DNA of 64,000 nucleotides from CALCKU01 sp964607445 (lineage in GTDB: Bacteria > Pseudomonadota > Alphaproteobacteria > Caulobacterales > Maricaulaceae): NCBI GenBank assembly GCA_964607445.1, contig CAZSKN010000001.1, positions 144,957-208,956 on the forward strand, read 5' to 3'. Position 1 is the stretch's first letter; each line of letters opens with the position of its first letter. Under the pieces are notes generated by a model. The model was given only the letters and a program-made list of their open reading frames with translations, made no database searches and was not told the DNA's origin. Of this stretch, positions 18,028 to 28,057 are shown piece by piece. The translations under genes were made by a program, and so were the position numbers.

Positions 18028-18837
18028 TTAAAAGACCCCCAATACCCACAATAGCAAAAGAGTTCCGAGTGCAAGGCGATACACCATAAAGGGGAACATC
18101 CCGATTTTAGGGACGTATTTCATGAATATAGCAATCGTCATATAGGCGACAATAAAGGAGAGCGCCGCGACGACAAGGCCTGCCGAGAGTGTGGCTTGAC
18201 CTGTCTGTCCACTGGCAAGTTTAAAAAATGCGTAAAGCCCGCTAACCCCGATAACCGGGAGGCTCATTAACATCGAAAATCGAGCCGCCTCAATGCGGGT
18301 TAAGCCCATGGCCAAAGCGGCCGTCATAGTGATGCCAGACCGGGAAGTTCCGGGAATAAGCGCTAAAGCTTGCGCCATGCCCATACCGATAGCCCCTCGC
18401 CATGTCAGATCTTCGGTCTTGCGGCTATGAGCCCCCCAAAGATCAGCTAGCCATAAAACAACCCCGAAAACCATAAAAGCCAGAGCAATGATCAATGGTG
18501 AACGCAAAACTGTATCCAACCCGCCAAATTCAATCAAGGCGCCGAAAATCAGAACAGGCGGCGTCGCTAAAATAAGATTTAAGGCCAAAACTGAATTTAC
18601 ATTGAGACGTCGATGCAACAAATCAAGACATCCGCTTACCATGGCCCCAACATCTTTGCGGAAATATAACAGAACGGCGAAAAGCGTCCCGAAATGCGCC
18701 ATCAGGTCAATCATCGCCCCTTGATCTTCCCATCCCAATACCTGGGCAGGTAATATCAAATGCGCCGAGCTCGAAACCGGTAGAAATTCAGTTAAACCCT
18801 GAATAAGGGCCAGAATAATAAGGTGTAACCAAGACAT
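18028..18837 (-). CDS. uppP: Undecaprenyl-diphosphatase
   Basis: A 269-residue polytopic membrane protein with both family signatures: EFLPVSSSAH (residues about 17-26) and PGTSRSG (about 160-166). It dephosphorylates undecaprenyl diphosphate to recycle the lipid carrier for peptidoglycan and other envelope polymers. Length and membrane pattern are standard. It is transcribed in the same direction as the serine hydrolase, 87 bases apart. Confidence 0.97.
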   Translation of the reverse strand: MSWLHLIILALIQGLTEFLPVSSSAHLILPAQVLGWEDQGAMIDLMAHFGTLFAVLLYFRKDVGAMVSGCLDLLHRRLNVNSVLALNLILATPPVLIFGALIEFGGLDTVLRSPLIIALAFMVFGVVLWLADLWGAHSRKTEDLTWRGAIGMGMAQALALIPGTSRSGITMTAALAMGLTRIEAARFSMLMSLPVIGVSGLYAFFKLASGQTGQATLSAGLVVAALSFIVAYMTIAIFMKYVPKIGMFPFMVYRLALGTLLLLWVLGVF

Positions 18838-19197
18838 GGGTCTGCTTAAGGTGAAATATTTACTAACTTATTAGGACAAGCCTATAATTTTATACAATCT
18901 CGCGCGGTCAATCCGTGTTTAATGTCTGAGTGTCCGAATACCAATATATACTTCCAAATCGGAATATAGCCTAACAAACGGGAATAAAAATATTCAATAT
19001 AGTTTCTTAAATTGATAAGGGTACAGTCAAAAAATAAAAATTATTGCATTATAATCAACAAGATAAGCAGAATTATAATTTATATATTTATCCTCTTGTT
19101 GACAAATTGTCGCATCTTGATTTTTCAAATCAGACTCGGTAAAAGGCGGGCCGCGTGACACAGGTTAGACGTGGCTTTTAAGCCTAAACAATCAGGC
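18838..19197. other. AT-rich intergenic region ahead of the gap and gltD
   Basis: About 360 bases without a convincing gene. A perfect TTGACA hexamer at 19099-19104 could be a -35 element, but no good -10 lies at the correct distance. A GTG at 19171 opens nine codons (MAFKPKQSG) that run into the gap, with no way to judge whether they are coding. Nothing else is recognisable. Confidence 0.4.
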
Positions 19198-19297
19198 NNN
19201 NNNNNNNNNNNNNNNNNNNNNNNNNNNNNNNNNNNNNNNNNNNNNNNNNNNNNNNNNNNNNNNNNNNNNNNNNNNNNNNNNNNNNNNNNNNNNNNNN
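19198..19297. other. Assembly gap (100 N)
   Basis: One hundred consecutive N bases, the usual placeholder for a scaffold join of unknown length. It lies 32 bases upstream of the gltD start, so the gltD promoter and possibly a short gene are hidden. Confidence 0.98.
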
Positions 19298-19329
19298 GGC
19301 GACTGGAAAGAAGGGCGATAGGAAATATT

Positions 19330-20757
19330 ATGGCGTCAAAAATGCTACAATTTGTCGAAACCGGTCGAGATATGCCCGAAAAACGTAAGGCGAAAACCCG
19401 TAATGGTGATTTTCTGGAAATTTACGGCGATTATATTGATGCCAAAGCCAAAGAACAGGCCTCGCGGTGTTCGCAATGTGGTGTGCCTTTTTGCCAAAAT
19501 CATTGCCCGCTGGAAAATAACATACCCGATTGGTTGAAATTAACGGCTGAGGGGCGAATTGAAGAAGCTTACCGCCTGTCCAGCGCGACAAATTCCATGC
19601 CCGAAATCTGTGGCCGCATCTGCCCGCAAGACCGTCTCTGCGAAGGGTCATGTGTTATTGAGCAATCCGGTCACGGCACCGTCACAATTGGCTCGGTTGA
19701 ACGGTTTTTGACCGATACGGCTTGGCAGGAAGGTTGGGTTGACCCTATTGCGCCGCGCAAAGAACGCGCGCTATCTGTCGGTATTATCGGAGCCGGGCCT
19801 GCTGGACTGGCCGCAGCCGAAGAACTTCGACACCAGGGCTGGCAGGTTACGGTCTATGATCGCCATGACCGCGCAGGTGGATTGTTAATATACGGCATTC
19901 CCAACTTCAAACTGGATAAGAAAATAGTTGAGCGCCGGACCCAACGGTTGATTGACGGCGGGATTAAATTTGAATTGGGCGTTGATATTGGAACGGATAT
20001 CAGTTTTGAAAAAATACGCGAAAAGCACCAAGCCATATTAATTGCCACAGGTGTCTATAAAGCTCGCGATCTGGAATGTCCGGGCGCAGGCGCTGAGGGT
20101 GTGAGCGCCGCTTTACCCTTTTTAATTGACAGTAACAGGCGGGGTTTGGGCGATAAAGTGACATCTGAAACCGCCAAGGATAGAGATGTTGTGGTTATCG
20201 GCGGCGGGGATACAGCCATGGATTGTGTACGCACAGCCATGCGCCAAGGTGCCAAGACGGTTACCTGCTTATACCGGCGGGATCATGCCAACATGCCCGG
20301 GTCGGCGCGCGAGACAAAAAATGCACAAGAAGAAGGTGTGATATTTGAATGGCTTGCAGCACCCAAGGCTATTCATGATCAGGACGGAAAGATCAATTTC
20401 GTTCGCGCGGATCGTATGCGCTTGGGAACAAAAGAAGCTTCAGGGCGGGAAAGTGTTGAAGCCGTCAAAGGCGCGGAATTTAACGTAAAAGCCGATCTGG
20501 TCATTAAAGCGCTCGGCTTTACACCTGAAAATATGAAAGACCTCTCCACTGATTTAACCCTCACACGGTGGGGCACAATACGGGCCAACCCCGTCACGTT
20601 TGAAACCAATCTGCCCGGTGTATTCGCGGCGGGCGATATTGTCCGCGGGGCCTCTCTTGTCGTTTGGGCCATACGCGAAGGTCGAGACGCCGCGGCCCAT
20701 ATGCACACATATCTAAAGGCGTTAAGTCACGCCGATTCCAAAGTAGCCGCTGAGTAA
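19330..20757 (+). CDS. gltD: Glutamate synthase [NADPH] small subunit
   Basis: About 475 residues from ATG 19330, preceded by GATAGGA; the frame is open back through the gap but homologous length fits this start. The N-terminal domain has two cysteine clusters (CSQCGVPFCQNHC and CGRICPQDRLCEGSC) that hold 4Fe-4S centres. Two dinucleotide-binding motifs follow: GAGPAGLAAAEEL for FAD and VVIGGGDTAMDC for NADPH. The C-terminal GVFAAGDIVRGASLVVWAI closes the FAD site. It passes electrons from NADPH to the large subunit. gltD precedes gltB here, with 123 bases between them. Confidence 0.96.
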   Translation: MASKMLQFVETGRDMPEKRKAKTRNGDFLEIYGDYIDAKAKEQASRCSQCGVPFCQNHCPLENNIPDWLKLTAEGRIEEAYRLSSATNSMPEICGRICPQDRLCEGSCVIEQSGHGTVTIGSVERFLTDTAWQEGWVDPIAPRKERALSVGIIGAGPAGLAAAEELRHQGWQVTVYDRHDRAGGLLIYGIPNFKLDKKIVERRTQRLIDGGIKFELGVDIGTDISFEKIREKHQAILIATGVYKARDLECPGAGAEGVSAALPFLIDSNRRGLGDKVTSETAKDRDVVVIGGGDTAMDCVRTAMRQGAKTVTCLYRRDHANMPGSARETKNAQEEGVIFEWLAAPKAIHDQDGKINFVRADRMRLGTKEASGRESVEAVKGAEFNVKADLVIKALGFTPENMKDLSTDLTLTRWGTIRANPVTFETNLPGVFAAGDIVRGASLVVWAIREGRDAAAHMHTYLKALSHADSKVAAE

Positions 20758-20880
20758 TTATGCTCCAATTGATTGGAAAATACTTGAACAGCAATAATAT
20801 TTTTAAAATTGAGACACCCGCATATCCAGATGACTGTCATCGCACAGATTGTCCGAAATGGAGCGGAATAGGACGAAACC

Positions 20881-23800
20881 ATGACTGAATGGCTCAAAAC
20901 ATACGAGAAAAACCGCGACCACCTGATCGCTAACCATGCCTATAATCCAGACGACGAGCATGATGCCTGCGGGGTCGGGCTTGTGGCCAGTATAGACGGA
21001 ACCCCGCGCCGGGATGTGGTCGAAATGTCGATCCAAGCGCTTAAAAATGTGTGGCACAGAGGCGCGGTTGATGCGGACGGAAAAACCGGAGACGGGGCGG
21101 GAATTCGCGTCGATATTGCACAAGAGTTTTTCAAAGCCCAAGTCGAGCGTACAGGCCACAAAGCTTCATCAGCCAAGGTCGCCGTCGGGATGATCTTTTT
21201 ACCGCGTACAGATTTTGGCGCGCAAGAAGCCGCCCGAACAATTGTCGAAACCGAACTTCTCAAAGAAGGTTTCTACATTTATGGTTGGCGACAAGTCCCG
21301 ATCGAAGTGTCGGTAATTGGTGAAAAAGCCCGCGCGACCCGACCTGCCATTGAACAGGTTATGTTCCGGGACCCGAAAGGACGCAAAGGCAATAAGCTAG
21401 AGCGGGAACTTTATATTGTACGCAGACGTATTGAAAAACGCGTTATCGCGGCCGCCATTCCGAGTTTCTATGTCTGCTCTTTATCGGTACAAACCATTAT
21501 TTATAAAGGTATGTTTTTAGCCGAAGATATTGACGTTTTTTACCCTGATTTAAAAGATGAACGTTTTGTATCGCGCGCCGCAATTTATCATCAGCGTTAT
21601 TCTACAAATACCTTTCCCCAATGGTGGCTCGCACAACCTTTTCGTATGCTGGCCCATAACGGGGAAATCAATACCGTCAAGGCTAATACAAATTTCATGA
21701 AAAGCCATGAAAAGAAAATGGCGTCATCCGCCTTTGGGGATCGCGCGGAAGATGTTAAGCCTATCATTCAAAAGGGCAGCTCGGACTCGGCGGCCTTGGA
21801 CGCTACATTTGAATTGCTTGTACGTGCCGGGCGCACGGCCCCTATGGCCAAAACACTTCTGGTTCCAGAAGCCTATTCTAAGCGCGGAGATCTCATGCCG
21901 GATAACTGGCGCGCACTTTACGAATATTGCAATGCCGTGATGGAGCCGTGGGACGGCCCTGCCGCGCTTGCCGCTTATGACGGGCGTTGGTGTGTCGCGG
22001 GACTGGACCGCAACGGTTTGCGCCCCTTGCGCTATTCTATTTCTGATGACGGGATTATCGCTATTGGGTCTGAAACCGGCATGTGCCCCATGTCTGAAAA
22101 AAGCATTACCCGTAAAGGCGCAATTAAGCCTGGTCGGATGATTGCTGTCGATCTCGACGAAGGAAAATTTTATAACTCTACAGATATTCTCAACGAATTA
22201 TCGGATAAACGTCCGTATAAGAAATGGTTGGGTAAAGTCGTCAATCTGGATGAAAAACTATCTGGCTCTGAACCCACCCCAACCCTATCGGGCGAAAAAT
22301 TATCACGTCGGCAAATGTCGTGCGGACAATCTCTAGAAGACCTCGAGCTTATCCTCTCGCCTATGGCCGAAACTGGAAAGGAAACCGTAGGGTCTATGGG
22401 GGATGATACGCCCTTGGCTGTCCTCTCGAATATTTACAGACCTCTATCGCATTATTTCCGGCAAAACTTTAGCCAAGTCACCAACCCTCCAATTGACCCT
22501 CTACGCGAAACCCGCGTCATGGGTTTAAAAACCCGCTTTCGGAATCTACGCAATATTCTCGCTGAAGATAAAAGCCAGACTAATGAAATGCTGGTGCTAG
22601 AAAGCCCTGTCATGACCACTGGCATGCTCGCAAGGTTTTTGAGCCTTGTTGGCCCCAAAAAGGCGACGATTATAGATTGCACATTCGAAATTTCCGAGAC
22701 CGATAATGTCCCGCGTGGTCAGGTTTTAAAAGATACATTGGCGCGTATTAAAAAAGCCGCTCAAGACGCCGTAGAAGCCGGGTCTGAAAACATTATTCTC
22801 ACAGATGAATATGTCTCAGACGTCAGAGCTGCGGCCCCGATCATCTTATGTGTCGGCGCCGTGCAAACCCATCTTGTCGAACAGGGCTTACGATCCTCTT
22901 GTTCTATTTTAGTACGATCTGCAGAATGTTTAGACACCCATTATTTCGCCGTTCTTATCGGCGCTGGCGCCACGGCGGTGAATGCCTATATGGCCCAAGA
23001 CAGTCTTTTAGACCGCGTATCCCGCGGTCTCTTAGACATGGACGCAAATACGGCCGTAGCCCAATATAAAAAGGCGATTGAAGGCGGGCTTTTAAAGATA
23101 ATTTCCAAAATGGGAATTTCCGTTATCTCTTCCTATCGCGGAGGAAACAATTTCGAAGCCTTGGGATTATCGCGGGCCTTGGTTGGCGAAAATTTCCCCG
23201 GTATGACTTCGCGTATTTCCGGAATCGGATTAGCCGGGCTAGAGGCTAAAATCCTTGATGCCCATGAAAACGCTTATCATCCCGCTGTGATTCGTCTGCC
23301 CGTTGGCGGCCTTTACCGCGTACGCGCCAAAGGTGAACGACATGCCTATCAGGCAGAAATGATCCATATGCTGCAAGAGGCTGTGGGAGATGAAGATTTA
23401 GAGCTTTATAAAAAATATGCCGCCTTGGTCAACTCTGCGGCCCCGATCCAAATTCGGGACTTACTGGATATTAAACCGCAGGCCAAACCTTTACCCCTGC
23501 ACCGAATTCAAAGCGTTAATGAAATCCGCAGACGGTTTTGCACGCCGGGAATGTCACTCGGGGCATTATCACCCGAAGCGCATGGTACGCTTAACATTGC
23601 CATGAACCGTATCGGCGCAAAATCGGTTTCTGGTGAAGGCGGCGAAGATCGTGCCCGCTATAAAACCTTACCCAATGGGGATAATCCAAATTCTGCCGTT
23701 AAACAAATTGCATCTGGACGATTTGGCGTGAATGCCGAATATTTAAATCAGTGCCGCGAGATTGAAATCAAGGTCGCCCAAGGTGCCAAGCCCGGAGAAG

Positions 23801-25398
23801 GTGGACAATTACCCGGTTTCAAAGTTACAGAAATGATTGCAAAGTTCCGTAACGCAACACCGGGTGTGACCCTCATCTCACCGCCGCCTCATCACGATAT
23901 TTATTCTATCGAAGATTTGGCCCAATTGATTTATGATCTCAAACAAATAAATCCTACCGCACGGGTGGCTGTAAAATTAGTCGCATCATCCGGCGTCGGG
24001 ACCATAGCGGCTGGTGTAGCCAAAGCTAAAGCCGATACGATTTTAATCGCAGGACATAATGGTGGTACAGGCGCCTCCCCGAATACCTCGCTAAAATATG
24101 CGGGCATCCCATGGGAGCTTGGCCTTTCCGAAGCTCATCAGGTTCTCACCTTGAATAATCTACGCGATCAAGTGACCTTGCGTACAGACGGGGGCTTAAA
24201 AACCGGGAAAGACATTGTTATCGCGGCCATGTTAGGTGCCGAAGAATACGGTATTGGTACATTATCACTTGTAGCCATGGGCTGTATTATGGTGCGACAA
24301 TGTCACAGCAATACCTGCCCCGTAGGTGTGTGTGTTCAAGACCCTCGCCTGCGCGAAAAATTCACGGGCACGCCCGAGAAAGTTATCAATCTGATGACCT
24401 TTATCGCCGAGGATGTTCGCGAGATATTGGCCGCGCTCGGTGTAGAGCGCCTAGAGGATATTATCGGTCGTACCGATATGCTGACACAGGTTTCACGCGG
24501 GGCCGAGCATTTGGATGATCTTGATTTGAATCCGATCTTGGCTCGCGTCGATAACCGCCCCGTCAAAGACACTCGGAAAGATCGTATAGATGTACCCGAT
24601 ACATTGGATGTGGGCATTCTCGCGGATGCCAAACAATTGTTTGAACGCGGTGAAAAAACCCATTTGATTTATTCAGTGCAAAACACCCATCGCGCCGTAG
24701 GCACGCGCACCAGTTCCCATATTTATCAAAAATTTGGAGCTGAGGGATTGCCTGATGGTCATTTAACCGTACGGCTTCGCGGGTCTGCCGGACAATCTCT
24801 TGGTGCTTTCGGAATGAAAGGCTTGCGCCTGATTGTCGATGGTGATGCCAATGATTATGTCGGCAAAGGCTTGTCCGGTGCGGAAATAATCGTCGCTCCA
24901 CAAGGACGAACACGCATTTCCGGCCACGAAAGTGCAATTATCGGGAACACTTGTTTATATGGTGCCACAAAAGGAAGTTTAATGGCCTCTGGGCGCGCGG
25001 GGGAACGGTTTTGCGTTAGAAATTCAGGTGCTGTGACCGTTGTTGAAGGTTGCGGAACCAATGGATGCGAATATATGACAGGCGGCATGGCCGTCATACT
25101 CGGTGATGTCGGTGACAATTTCGGGGCAGGCATGACAGGCGGCATGGCCTTCATCTATGATGAAAGTGAAATGTTTGAAAAGGCTGTCAATCCAGATAGT
25201 GTTATCTGGCAACGATTTGAAAGCCAGCATTGGGAAGAATGTTGTAAAGCGCTTATCGCCCAACACGCGGATCAAACAGGGTCTGAATTTTCTAGAAAAC
25301 TGTTACTGGAATGGGCGTTAGAACGCGGTAAATTCTGGCAAGTTGTGCCTAAGGAAATGCTGTCCCGAATGGATGTTCCGCTCAAAGACGTAGCGTAG
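20881..25398 (+). CDS. gltB: Glutamate synthase [NADPH] large subunit
   Basis: A 1505-residue protein with the full domain order of bacterial GltB: class II glutaminase domain with the nucleophile cysteine exposed after a short propeptide (DEHDACGVG, Cys30), central domain, FMN-binding synthase domain (for example GEGGEDRARY and GHNGGTGASP), the 3Fe-4S cysteine pattern CIMVRQCHSNTCPVGVC, and the C-terminal beta-helix (GxxG repeats). It transfers the amide group of glutamine to 2-oxoglutarate. With gltD it forms the GOGAT enzyme of ammonia assimilation. Confidence 0.98.
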   Translation: MTEWLKTYEKNRDHLIANHAYNPDDEHDACGVGLVASIDGTPRRDVVEMSIQALKNVWHRGAVDADGKTGDGAGIRVDIAQEFFKAQVERTGHKASSAKVAVGMIFLPRTDFGAQEAARTIVETELLKEGFYIYGWRQVPIEVSVIGEKARATRPAIEQVMFRDPKGRKGNKLERELYIVRRRIEKRVIAAAIPSFYVCSLSVQTIIYKGMFLAEDIDVFYPDLKDERFVSRAAIYHQRYSTNTFPQWWLAQPFRMLAHNGEINTVKANTNFMKSHEKKMASSAFGDRAEDVKPIIQKGSSDSAALDATFELLVRAGRTAPMAKTLLVPEAYSKRGDLMPDNWRALYEYCNAVMEPWDGPAALAAYDGRWCVAGLDRNGLRPLRYSISDDGIIAIGSETGMCPMSEKSITRKGAIKPGRMIAVDLDEGKFYNSTDILNELSDKRPYKKWLGKVVNLDEKLSGSEPTPTLSGEKLSRRQMSCGQSLEDLELILSPMAETGKETVGSMGDDTPLAVLSNIYRPLSHYFRQNFSQVTNPPIDPLRETRVMGLKTRFRNLRNILAEDKSQTNEMLVLESPVMTTGMLARFLSLVGPKKATIIDCTFEISETDNVPRGQVLKDTLARIKKAAQDAVEAGSENIILTDEYVSDVRAAAPIILCVGAVQTHLVEQGLRSSCSILVRSAECLDTHYFAVLIGAGATAVNAYMAQDSLLDRVSRGLLDMDANTAVAQYKKAIEGGLLKIISKMGISVISSYRGGNNFEALGLSRALVGENFPGMTSRISGIGLAGLEAKILDAHENAYHPAVIRLPVGGLYRVRAKGERHAYQAEMIHMLQEAVGDEDLELYKKYAALVNSAAPIQIRDLLDIKPQAKPLPLHRIQSVNEIRRRFCTPGMSLGALSPEAHGTLNIAMNRIGAKSVSGEGGEDRARYKTLPNGDNPNSAVKQIASGRFGVNAEYLNQCREIEIKVAQGAKPGEGGQLPGFKVTEMIAKFRNATPGVTLISPPPHHDIYSIEDLAQLIYDLKQINPTARVAVKLVASSGVGTIAAGVAKAKADTILIAGHNGGTGASPNTSLKYAGIPWELGLSEAHQVLTLNNLRDQVTLRTDGGLKTGKDIVIAAMLGAEEYGIGTLSLVAMGCIMVRQCHSNTCPVGVCVQDPRLREKFTGTPEKVINLMTFIAEDVREILAALGVERLEDIIGRTDMLTQVSRGAEHLDDLDLNPILARVDNRPVKDTRKDRIDVPDTLDVGILADAKQLFERGEKTHLIYSVQNTHRAVGTRTSSHIYQKFGAEGLPDGHLTVRLRGSAGQSLGAFGMKGLRLIVDGDANDYVGKGLSGAEIIVAPQGRTRISGHESAIIGNTCLYGATKGSLMASGRAGERFCVRNSGAVTVVEGCGTNGCEYMTGGMAVILGDVGDNFGAGMTGGMAFIYDESEMFEKAVNPDSVIWQRFESQHWEECCKALIAQHADQTGSEFSRKLLLEWALERGKFWQVVPKEMLSRMDVPLKDVA

Positions 25399-25417
25399 CG
25401 CTTTGGTCAGATAAATT

Positions 25418-25441
25418 TATTAAAAGGCCGCAATCGCGGCC
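25418..25441 (-). terminator. Rho-independent terminator of the minus-strand lipoprotein gene
   Basis: GGCCGC, AATC, GCGGCC (25426-25441) form a 6-bp GC stem with a 4-base loop. Read on the minus strand it is followed by TTTT and an AT-rich tail, and lies 20 bases after the stop of the gene at 25463. On the plus strand no T run follows, so gltB termination is not explained by it. Confidence 0.6.
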
Positions 25442-25462
25442 CATAAAAGTCCTATAGCCGAT

Positions 25463-26107
25463 CTATGGATTAGGTTCGACAGGTACGCCATTGATAGTTT
25501 CCTGCGCGGGCATAACAATATAGGCAACGCCTGTATCTTGATTAATGTGCAAGTTTTCAGGACGTGCTTTAGCCTGCGGCGCGCCAACTTGTACACCGAC
25601 AGCATAATTACGGCGCGTCACCCGTCCATCTATCGTTACAATCGCGCTTACATTAATATAATGGCGGCCCTTATTGAGAGTAGAAAATGACACATCCATT
25701 GTATGTGCGGTTTTATCACGCAAAGAAAAAGACGCACTTTCAGATGCAGACAATAACTGTAACCCTTTGCCCGCATTCATATTAATTTTCATATCACCCG
25801 CATTATATTCATTCTTGGCGGTTAAGGTAAACTGGCCAATCTCGCCGACCTCCAATTGACTTTTCAAATCATGTGAAAACCGTATAGCCGCTCCGGGTTT
25901 GAGGTAATCACGTTGCGATGTTGTTTTAACGAAATTTGCCTGTTGGCCTTGCGTCTCTCCTGATAGATCTTGTGCCGTCGAAGTTTGTGCAGCTTTGTCC
26001 ACTGATAAAGCCGCATTAGAACAGGCTGTTAATCCAAGGCTGAATATTCCAAGGCCGAGGCTTAAACACAAGATATATGAAATTTTAAAATTGAAAGGTT
26101 TCGTCAT
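25463..26107 (-). CDS. Lipoprotein of unknown function, partner of the metalloprotease gene
   Basis: A 214-residue protein with a lipoprotein signal peptide (lipobox LTAC, Cys29). The remainder (about 65-185) looks like a beta-sandwich: alternating hydrophobic strands such as VGEIGQFTLTAKNEY, HTMDVSFSTLN and HYINVSAIVTIDG, ending with a Pro-rich tail. I do not recognise a named family. It begins 8 bases after the stop of the metalloprotease gene, so the two are very likely co-transcribed and may act together at the envelope. A terminator follows it. Confidence 0.6.
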   Translation of the reverse strand: MTKPFNFKISYILCLSLGLGIFSLGLTACSNAALSVDKAAQTSTAQDLSGETQGQQANFVKTTSQRDYLKPGAAIRFSHDLKSQLEVGEIGQFTLTAKNEYNAGDMKINMNAGKGLQLLSASESASFSLRDKTAHTMDVSFSTLNKGRHYINVSAIVTIDGRVTRRNYAVGVQVGAPQAKARPENLHINQDTGVAYIVMPAQETINGVPVEPNP

Positions 26108-26115
26108 ACTATATC

Positions 26116-27915
26116 CTACCCTGTTACGCTAAAATTAAAACATACGTCATCTGTCGCTGTCGTCGTTTGGCTAATATCGGTACCGAAATTGAAGAAATCA
26201 TAAGCTTCAATAACATGTTCCCCGGCTTGAAGAGTCAACGAGGTTGTCTCCGAATTACTCGGCGGCGTTTCAGCACGCGCGATAAGGGTCCCATTACGAT
26301 AAACCAGGAAATCTGGATCGCGGTTCGTAGCCCCTGAACTTCGGGTCATCGTCAAAGTATAAGAGCCTGTCGTCGGAATATCCAAAGATATAAATGGCCG
26401 GTTGCTCAATTTGTTAAATTCACCCGCATTATCAACTGAACACACCTCAACCGGAGGCCCGTTCACGGTCACGACATTATAGACCGGTAAAGCCGTGGCT
26501 ATTCCCCCATTATTGGTTTCACCTAGGCCCGCTGATCCTGTGCCATTAATAGTTTGTTCTGTAAGCAAGGCCGTCAAATCGGTTTCAGAAATCGCACTAG
26601 ATGCAGTGCCGCGTAAACTCTCAAGATAAGAATAGATTGTGGTGAAAAAAGCGCTGTCTGTATAAATCGAACCTAAAAAGGCCTCATGAATGGGCGCAAG
26701 CCCTGCCGAAATAACATCCGCCCCATCATTTTCAGAATCAAAAATATCATAAATAATGGATTGAACCGACCCTTCGCTAAACCAACCGTCATTGAAATTA
26801 TTATTATTTTCAACGTTAAACGAAAATCCCTGCGCCTGCTGGGAACCGCTACTGTCTCGGTAGACAGGGTCATTTGTGCCAATGCCAGACACAGCATTAC
26901 CCCATCCTTCACTCAAGGCGACGCGCGGGTCTAAACGATCACCGCCGCCGTGAGGACCGCCAACAGAGTCAGATCGTGAAAGTTGATCTTCATAATAATG
27001 ACCCCATTCATGCACAACAACATGGGTATCATTTTCATCTGTATCATTATCGGCTGCACCCAAAATGAGAATATTCCCATTGCCTATATAGGACGACGTG
27101 CCAATATCACCATCGGCTATATTGCCTGAAGACGGTCGATTGTTAACACTCCAGTTAAATCGGGCAACCGGAAAGACAATATCGGCATCAATGGCTTCGA
27201 ATAATCTGAGCGTATCATAAATCGGATCAAGAATAGCAAAAGGCCCCGATGAACGCGCAGATGTAAAAGTCGTACCATTTGATCCTGATGGCGCATTTAG
27301 GTCACGGGTTGAATCTGCTGTACCCGAATTCATAATCGTTCCCGCAATAGCGTAACGCGCATTACTATTCGTATTGTCCTGCACAAAGACGTCCCACGTT
27401 GCCCCTGTGCTTTGCGATAGACGTGCATTTACCTGTACGCGCACATCGGTATTTTCCGCAACTTCGAGACTATATTGTCCTGTGTCACTCGTCAGACCTG
27501 ATGCCAGAACGGAATTATCCGCCGCTAAAAGCTGAACTTCAGCGCCGCGAATAGGGCGTTGCGAGACCGCAGAAAAATCGAGACCGTTCGTCGCTGTATT
27601 AAAAGGTACAAAATCAAATGTCATCGTACCACTGATCGTCACCGGATTACCAGTTGCCGGAGGTGGNNNNNNNNNNNNNNNNNNNNNNNNNNNNNNNNNN
27701 NNNNNNNNNNNNNNNNNNNNNNNNNNNNNNNNNNNNNNNNNNNNNNNNNNNNNNNNNNNNNNNNNNGGTGGAGGTGGAGGTGGCGGCGGGGGAGGAGGAG
27801 GTGGTGGTGGCGTAAATGAAATTGAATTATCCGCAGATCCTCCACCTCCACCACCACACGCTGCTAAGGCGGATGAAAGCACTATGAGCGAAGCAGTAAT
27901 GATTAGGGATCTCAT
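26116..27915 (-). CDS. Lipoprotein zinc metalloprotease with poly-proline stalk (interrupted by assembly gap)
   Basis: The lipobox is LAAC (Cys20), followed by six glycines and a poly-proline run that enters the 100-N gap; the true length is therefore unknown. After the gap, residues about 88-165 resemble a carboxypeptidase-regulatory beta-sandwich (GAEVQLLAADNSVL...SDTGQYSL). The catalytic part has VVHEWGHYYE (HExxH at about 302-306) and, 30 residues on, ALSEGWGN, giving the third zinc-ligand Glu as in fungalysin-like gluzincins. The C-terminal 110 residues resemble a pre-peptidase C-terminal type domain (SYTLTMTRSSG, DFLVYRNG, AGEHVIEAYDF). Probably a surface or periplasmic protease tethered on a long proline stalk. 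Substrate is unknown. Confidence 0.7.
   Translation of the reverse strand: MRSLIITASLIVLSSALAACGGGGGGSADNSISFTPPPPPPPPPPPPPPXXXXXXXXXXXXXXXXXXXXXXXXXXXXXXXXXXPPPATGNPVTISGTMTFDFVPFNTATNGLDFSAVSQRPIRGAEVQLLAADNSVLASGLTSDTGQYSLEVAENTDVRVQVNARLSQSTGATWDVFVQDNTNSNARYAIAGTIMNSGTADSTRDLNAPSGSNGTTFTSARSSGPFAILDPIYDTLRLFEAIDADIVFPVARFNWSVNNRPSSGNIADGDIGTSSYIGNGNILILGAADNDTDENDTHVVVHEWGHYYEDQLSRSDSVGGPHGGGDRLDPRVALSEGWGNAVSGIGTNDPVYRDSSGSQQAQGFSFNVENNNNFNDGWFSEGSVQSIIYDIFDSENDGADVISAGLAPIHEAFLGSIYTDSAFFTTIYSYLESLRGTASSAISETDLTALLTEQTINGTGSAGLGETNNGGIATALPVYNVVTVNGPPVEVCSVDNAGEFNKLSNRPFISLDIPTTGSYTLTMTRSSGATNRDPDFLVYRNGTLIARAETPPSNSETTSLTLQAGEHVIEAYDFFNFGTDISQTTTATDDVCFNFSVTG
27667..27766. other. Assembly gap (100 N) inside the poly-proline coding tract
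   Basis: The N run is flanked on both sides by GGT/GGA/GGC triplets, i.e. proline codons on the minus strand. The low-complexity repeat probably broke the assembly. The frame appears to continue across, but the number of prolines is unknown and the gap could also hide a frameshift. Confidence 0.97.
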
Positions 27916-28057
27916 ATATTTGACCTTAGAGTTTTAACATAAATGACCCATAACTAGTTTCGCATTCCTTAAAGGCTGTCAATATAACTTTGCATTCCCT
28001 ATGGATTTATCGGTTGCGTGTAATATTGTAACGACGCAAACTTTTGGCTGATTTCCC

